DNA of 7,774 bases from an uncultured Alphaproteobacteria bacterium. Lineage in GTDB: Bacteria; Pseudomonadota; Alphaproteobacteria; Minwuiales; Minwuiaceae. Below are positions 6,818 to 7,774 of the stretch, in pieces. Position 1 is the stretch's first letter, and every line of letters starts with the position of its first letter. Location of the stretch: assembly GCA_913064755.1 (NCBI GenBank), contig CAJYBQ010000139.1:1-7774 (forward strand). The letters run 5' to 3'. The position numbers were made by a program, and so were the translations under genes. Under the pieces are notes generated by a model. The model did no database searches and was not told where the DNA came from. It saw nothing but the letters and a program-made list of their open reading frames with translations.

Positions 6818-7720
6818 TCAGCCCTCGGCCTTGATGTCCGCAAGGATGGTGTCGACCAGCCCGTCGATATCGAAACCGGCCTTCGGCCGCACCAACCGGG
6901 CCAGCCGCACCTTCGACGCCAGTTCGCCGCAGCGTTTCAGATGCTCCGGCTGCAGGGCCATGCCTTCCATCAGGCGGCGGCGATAGGTGTTTTCCCGCAG
7001 CGGTGCGAAGCGATGCATGCCATGGATCGGGCGAACGTCGAACCCGTCCCGGTTCTCGCTGCCGAGAATATAGATCCAGCGCACGGGCAAGGGCACTTCG
7101 CTGAAGTTGTCCCGGGTCATCAGGTTGAACTTGTTCATGTCCGGGCGCACCCGCGTCTGCGCCGACGTGTCTATGGCCATCTTCTCGGCGGCATCCTGCC
7201 AGATCTTCAGCCGGGGAAAGCCCGGAACGGCCGCACAATCCGCATCTATCGGCACCACGTCGTCGGCAAGCATCCGGTATCCGCGCTGCAGGAAACCGGC
7301 CGCAAGCGTGGATTTTCCCGCGCCGGACGGCCCGATGCAGACCACGCAGGCGCCGTCCACCTCGACCGCGTTGCCGTGCAGCAGCAGGTAACCGCGCTGG
7401 AACAGAACCGCGCCCAGAACCGATCCCAGCAGGAACACGCGGATCGATGCCTCATCCGAACCGGGTTCCGGATCAAAGGTGATCTCCGACGCATCGCGCA
7501 CCCGAAAACGGGCAACGCCCGGCACCTGGAGCCAGAAGGCATTGTCTGCCACCCAGCCGAAGGGCGATATCTGCCTTGCCTCGGCCGCGTCCGGTACCTC
7601 CACGTGACCACGGGACACCGTGATGTCCGCAGACCTTCCGTCCACCGGGGTCTCGAGCAGTTCGGGCAGGGCAATGTCCGACTCTATGGTAAGACCATAG
7701 GCCTTGCAGAAGCGGGGCAT
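6818..7720 (-). CDS. HPr-kinase-like serine kinase of RiPP (lasso) type
   Basis: This 300-residue protein resembles the C-terminal catalytic domain of HPr kinase/phosphorylase. The N-terminal half (MPRFCKAYGLTIESDIALPEL, about 1-90) is the small divergent domain seen in stand-alone HPrK-related proteins. LLLHGNAV (112-119) precedes the Walker A loop GPSGAGKST (130-138), and ADDVVP (152-157) supplies the acidic pair D153-D154. It is not a true HPr kinase: no phosphotransferase-system genes are nearby and the HPr-binding region is not recognisable. Family knowledge: HPrK-like enzymes encoded in lasso clusters, as for paeninodin, phosphorylate the precursor peptide's C-terminal serine. The ATG at 7718-7720 is preceded by a modest GACGGA at about 6 bases and an in-frame TAA at 7724-7726. 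The stop lies 1 base before the sulfotransferase ATG, so the two form an operon. The alternative is the HprK-related kinases of polysaccharide/exosortase loci. The substrate is inferred, not seen. Confidence 0.82.
   Translation of the reverse strand: MPRFCKAYGLTIESDIALPELLETPVDGRSADITVSRGHVEVPDAAEARQISPFGWVADNAFWLQVPGVARFRVRDASEITFDPEPGSDEASIRVFLLGSVLGAVLFQRGYLLLHGNAVEVDGACVVCIGPSGAGKSTLAAGFLQRGYRMLADDVVPIDADCAAVPGFPRLKIWQDAAEKMAIDTSAQTRVRPDMNKFNLMTRDNFSEVPLPVRWIYILGSENRDGFDVRPIHGMHRFAPLRENTYRRRLMEGMALQPEHLKRCGELASKVRLARLVRPKAGFDIDGLVDTILADIKAEG
6822..6826 (-). promoter_or_regulatory. Ribosome binding site of the sulfotransferase gene
   Basis: On the minus strand GAGGG lies 5 bases before the ATG at 6816, inside the last codons of the kinase gene. 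The kinase TGA and the sulfotransferase ATG are separated by one C. The site decides the start in favour of the ATG over the TTG at 6843, and the spacing suggests translational coupling. Confidence 0.65.
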
Positions 7721-7723
7721 GAT

Positions 7724-7774
7724 TTATCCGTCGATGGTGTCCTGAGGGCTGCCCGCACTACTAAAGCAAAGATC
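7724..7774 (-). other. Possible 3' end of an upstream gene (open to window edge)
   Basis: On the minus strand a frame open from the right edge encodes DLCFSSAGSPQDTIDG and stops with TAA 3 bases before the kinase ATG. In lasso clusters the short precursor gene often precedes the processing enzymes, so this could be its C-terminus. Sixteen open codons is no evidence by itself, and the AGT-AGT, TTT and CTT codons are unlike the neighbouring genes. The same A/T-richer patch (TTTAGT at 7765-7760) could instead be part of a promoter for the kinase operon. Confidence 0.2.

Noticed and set aside
6817..6843. Longer sulfotransferase starting at TTG 6843
   Set aside because: It would add nine residues encoded inside the kinase gene with no ribosome site; the ATG at 6816 has GAGGG at correct spacing and gives the family-typical N-terminus.

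Overview
The window looks like a G+C-rich alphaproteobacterial chromosome or contig. The evidence is the strong G/C bias at third codon positions, the overlapping recN-ligA pair, and the protein sequences themselves: an alphaproteobacterial-type RecN C-terminus, a ligase with a hydrophilic N-terminal extension, and a small SoxS-type secreted thioredoxin. The genus cannot be fixed from the sequence. In alphaproteobacteria recN and ligA commonly follow the ftsZ-lpxC-bamD block; those genes would lie off the left edge.

Left part (1-3469, plus strand): the C-terminal three quarters of recN (DNA repair ATPase), whose first ~98 bases look degraded, then a complete ligA (NAD-dependent DNA ligase) that overlaps recN by 4 bases. 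Facing them on the minus strand (3496-3870) is a small exported thioredoxin-fold protein with a CIYC motif. A 186-base divergent spacer (3871-4056) follows, with only weak promoter-like signals and two tiny overlapping ORFs.

Right part (4057-7720): three genes that read as part of a peptide-tailoring (lasso peptide-like RiPP) cluster. A plus-strand asparagine-synthetase homologue (632 aa) keeps the ATP-binding SGGLDS loop, but its glutaminase-like N-terminal domain has no catalytic Cys. This is the pattern of lasso cyclases (McjC family). Converging on it, with only 6 bases between stop codons, is a minus-strand pair: an HPr-kinase-like P-loop kinase followed, 1 base after its stop codon, by a PAPS-dependent sulfotransferase. 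HPrK-like kinases in lasso clusters, as in the paeninodin system, phosphorylate the peptide. A sulfotransferase next to the kinase suggests a second tailoring step.

The precursor peptide, the leader peptidase (B protein or its RRE/PqqD-like partner) and the exporter are not in the window. If they exist they most likely lie beyond the right edge, where a 16-codon open frame ends 3 bases before the kinase start. The lasso assignment is therefore a well-motivated inference from three enzymes, not a demonstrated pathway. No tRNA, rRNA, CRISPR array, insertion sequence or convincing terminator was seen.
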